DNA of 5,722 nucleotides from Bacteroidota bacterium (GTDB lineage Bacteria; Bacteroidota; Bacteroidia; UKL13-3), in NCBI GenBank assembly GCA_947449515.1, contig CANFSD010000115.1, positions 1-5,722 of the forward strand. The letters run 5' to 3'. Below are positions 4,811 to 5,722 of this stretch, piece by piece; the first letter of the stretch is position 1; each line of letters begins with the position of its first letter. The translations under genes were made by a program, and so were the position numbers. The notes under the pieces are model-generated. The model did not search any database. It worked only from the letters and a program-made list of their open reading frames with translations, and was not told where the DNA came from.

Positions 4811-5722
4811 ATGAGCAATTCGCAAAATTCTATTGTTATTGTTGGTGCTGGCCCCGCAGGTTGTGCCACCTCTTTGTTTTTAAGCAAAGCGGGTATTGCC
4901 CATACCATCATAGACAAAGCAGTATTCCCGCGTGATAAAATTTGTGGAGATGCCCTGAGCGGAAAAGTAGTGTATGTGCTCAAACAACTCGATGAAAAAA
5001 TCTTACAAGATTTTGCCCAAAAACCGGCGCAATTTATGCCGAGTTGGGGTTTAAAATTTGTAGCACCCAATGGTAAAACATTGGAAATTCCTTTCAAACA
5101 AAATCCAGAAAAAGAGCTCTACCCACCAGGCTTTATTAGCAAAAGAAAAGATTTTGATTTCAGCCTATTTCAATTGCTCGATCCAAAATTTGCTACTATC
5201 TTACAAGGTACCGCTCTCCATACAATAACCCAACATGCAGACAGCATAAGTATATCCTGCACGCAAGTGAAAGATGGAAAATCAGAACCATTGGAATTCC
5301 AAAATATTCAATTGCTCATTGGCGCAGAAGGTGATAGGTCTATTGTAGGAAAACAATTGGCAGGAAATACCAAAGACAATACCCATTATTGCGCAGGCAT
5401 TAGGGCTTATTACCAAGGGGTAAAAGACCTGCATCCAGAAAATTATATTGAATTGCACTTCTTAGAAGAATTGCTCCCAGGTTATTTTTGGATTTTTCCG
5501 CTTCCCAATGGCATGGCCAATGTGGGCGCAGGTATGTTGAGTGCTTCTGCCAGCAAAAAAAATGTAAACCTCAGGGCAGATATGCTGCGCGCTATTGCCA
5601 ATAATCCAAAAATAAAAGACCGTTTTGCCAATGCTACCTTGCATGGAAAAATTGAAGGTTGGGGATTGCCGCTTGGCTCCAAAAAACGCCCTATCAGTGG
5701 TGCCAACTTTTTACTTTGTGGC
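4811..5722 (+). CDS. FAD-dependent oxidoreductase, geranylgeranyl reductase family (3' end outside window)
   Basis: Flavoprotein of the group that includes geranylgeranyl reductases and FixC-like proteins, which reduce isoprenoid double bonds or act on hydrophobic substrates near the membrane. The actual substrate here is unknown. Exactly 304 codons are visible. The N-terminal Rossmann motif GAGPAG is at 12-17, with the ribose-binding acidic residue D35 at the end of the second strand. The family signature PRDKICGDALSGK follows at 40-52. A second motif, GAEGDRSIVGK, at 171-181 is the GADG-type segment of this flavoprotein class. GYFWIFP at 224-230 matches the YxWxFP signature of geranylgeranyl reductases. 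The window ends at NFLLCG, just before the expected GDAAG FAD-phosphate motif. The start is fixed by the Rossmann strand beginning at residue 8, and no earlier in-frame start precedes it. A roughly 370-420 residue full protein is expected. In Bacteroidota such genes may serve quinone, carotenoid or lipid metabolism, but nothing here decides which. Confidence 0.9.
   Translation, partial: MSNSQNSIVIVGAGPAGCATSLFLSKAGIAHTIIDKAVFPRDKICGDALSGKVVYVLKQLDEKILQDFAQKPAQFMPSWGLKFVAPNGKTLEIPFKQNPEKELYPPGFISKRKDFDFSLFQLLDPKFATILQGTALHTITQHADSISISCTQVKDGKSEPLEFQNIQLLIGAEGDRSIVGKQLAGNTKDNTHYCAGIRAYYQGVKDLHPENYIELHFLEELLPGYFWIFPLPNGMANVGAGMLSASASKKNVNLRADMLRAIANNPKIKDRFANATLHGKIEGWGLPLGSKKRPISGANFLLCG

Noticed and set aside
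4807..5097. Minus-strand 96-codon open frame
   Set aside because: It is antisense to the start of the flavoprotein gene, covering its Rossmann and CGD motifs, and shows no recognisable domain.
5462..5706. Two overlapping minus-strand open frames of 60 and 74 codons
   Set aside because: Both are antisense to the conserved flavoprotein coding sequence, which includes the WIFP signature.

Overview
The window looks like a low-GC chromosome segment from a member of the Bacteroidota. Three things point that way. The genes have no recognisable Shine-Dalgarno sequences. Several genes are preceded by -7 boxes of the Bacteroidota type (TAnnTTTG, or here mostly TAnnTTCG). One small protein (3478-3975) belongs to a family I know only from this phylum, where it usually carries the misleading label 'ABC transporter ATPase'. 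A finer placement, for example Chitinophagaceae or a relative, would be a guess.

The left two thirds are read on the minus strand. In transcription order they hold the small conserved cytosolic protein (3975-3478), then ftsH (3405-1351), the membrane-anchored AAA+ zinc protease, then a strong intrinsic terminator (1341-1301), then acs (1224 to beyond position 1), AMP-forming acetyl-CoA synthetase, whose last third is outside the window. The first two genes are 72 bases apart with no convincing terminator between them, so they may share a transcript. acs has its own -7 box just behind the ftsH terminator.

The right third is read on the plus strand. It holds a small exported protein that is probably an outer-membrane beta-barrel (4172-4750), a terminator (4781-4808), and the first 304 codons of an FAD-dependent oxidoreductase of the geranylgeranyl reductase family (4811 to the end). 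The window stops just before the second FAD-binding motif.

The only substantial non-coding stretch is the divergent intergenic region 3976-4171 (196 bases). It holds back-to-back promoter candidates, a 13-base inverted repeat lying between them, and on the plus strand a long 5' leader with a 9-codon ORF inside a hairpin followed by a T-rich tract. That resembles an attenuator or a very short terminated RNA in front of the membrane protein gene. A related layout occurs at 4773-4810, where a terminator ends two bases before the oxidoreductase start codon. There is no gene-free stretch over 300 bases. I saw no tRNA, rRNA, CRISPR array, insertion sequence or phage gene. Most of the window is conserved core metabolism and protein quality control; the regulatory architecture of the intergenic regions is the least ordinary part.
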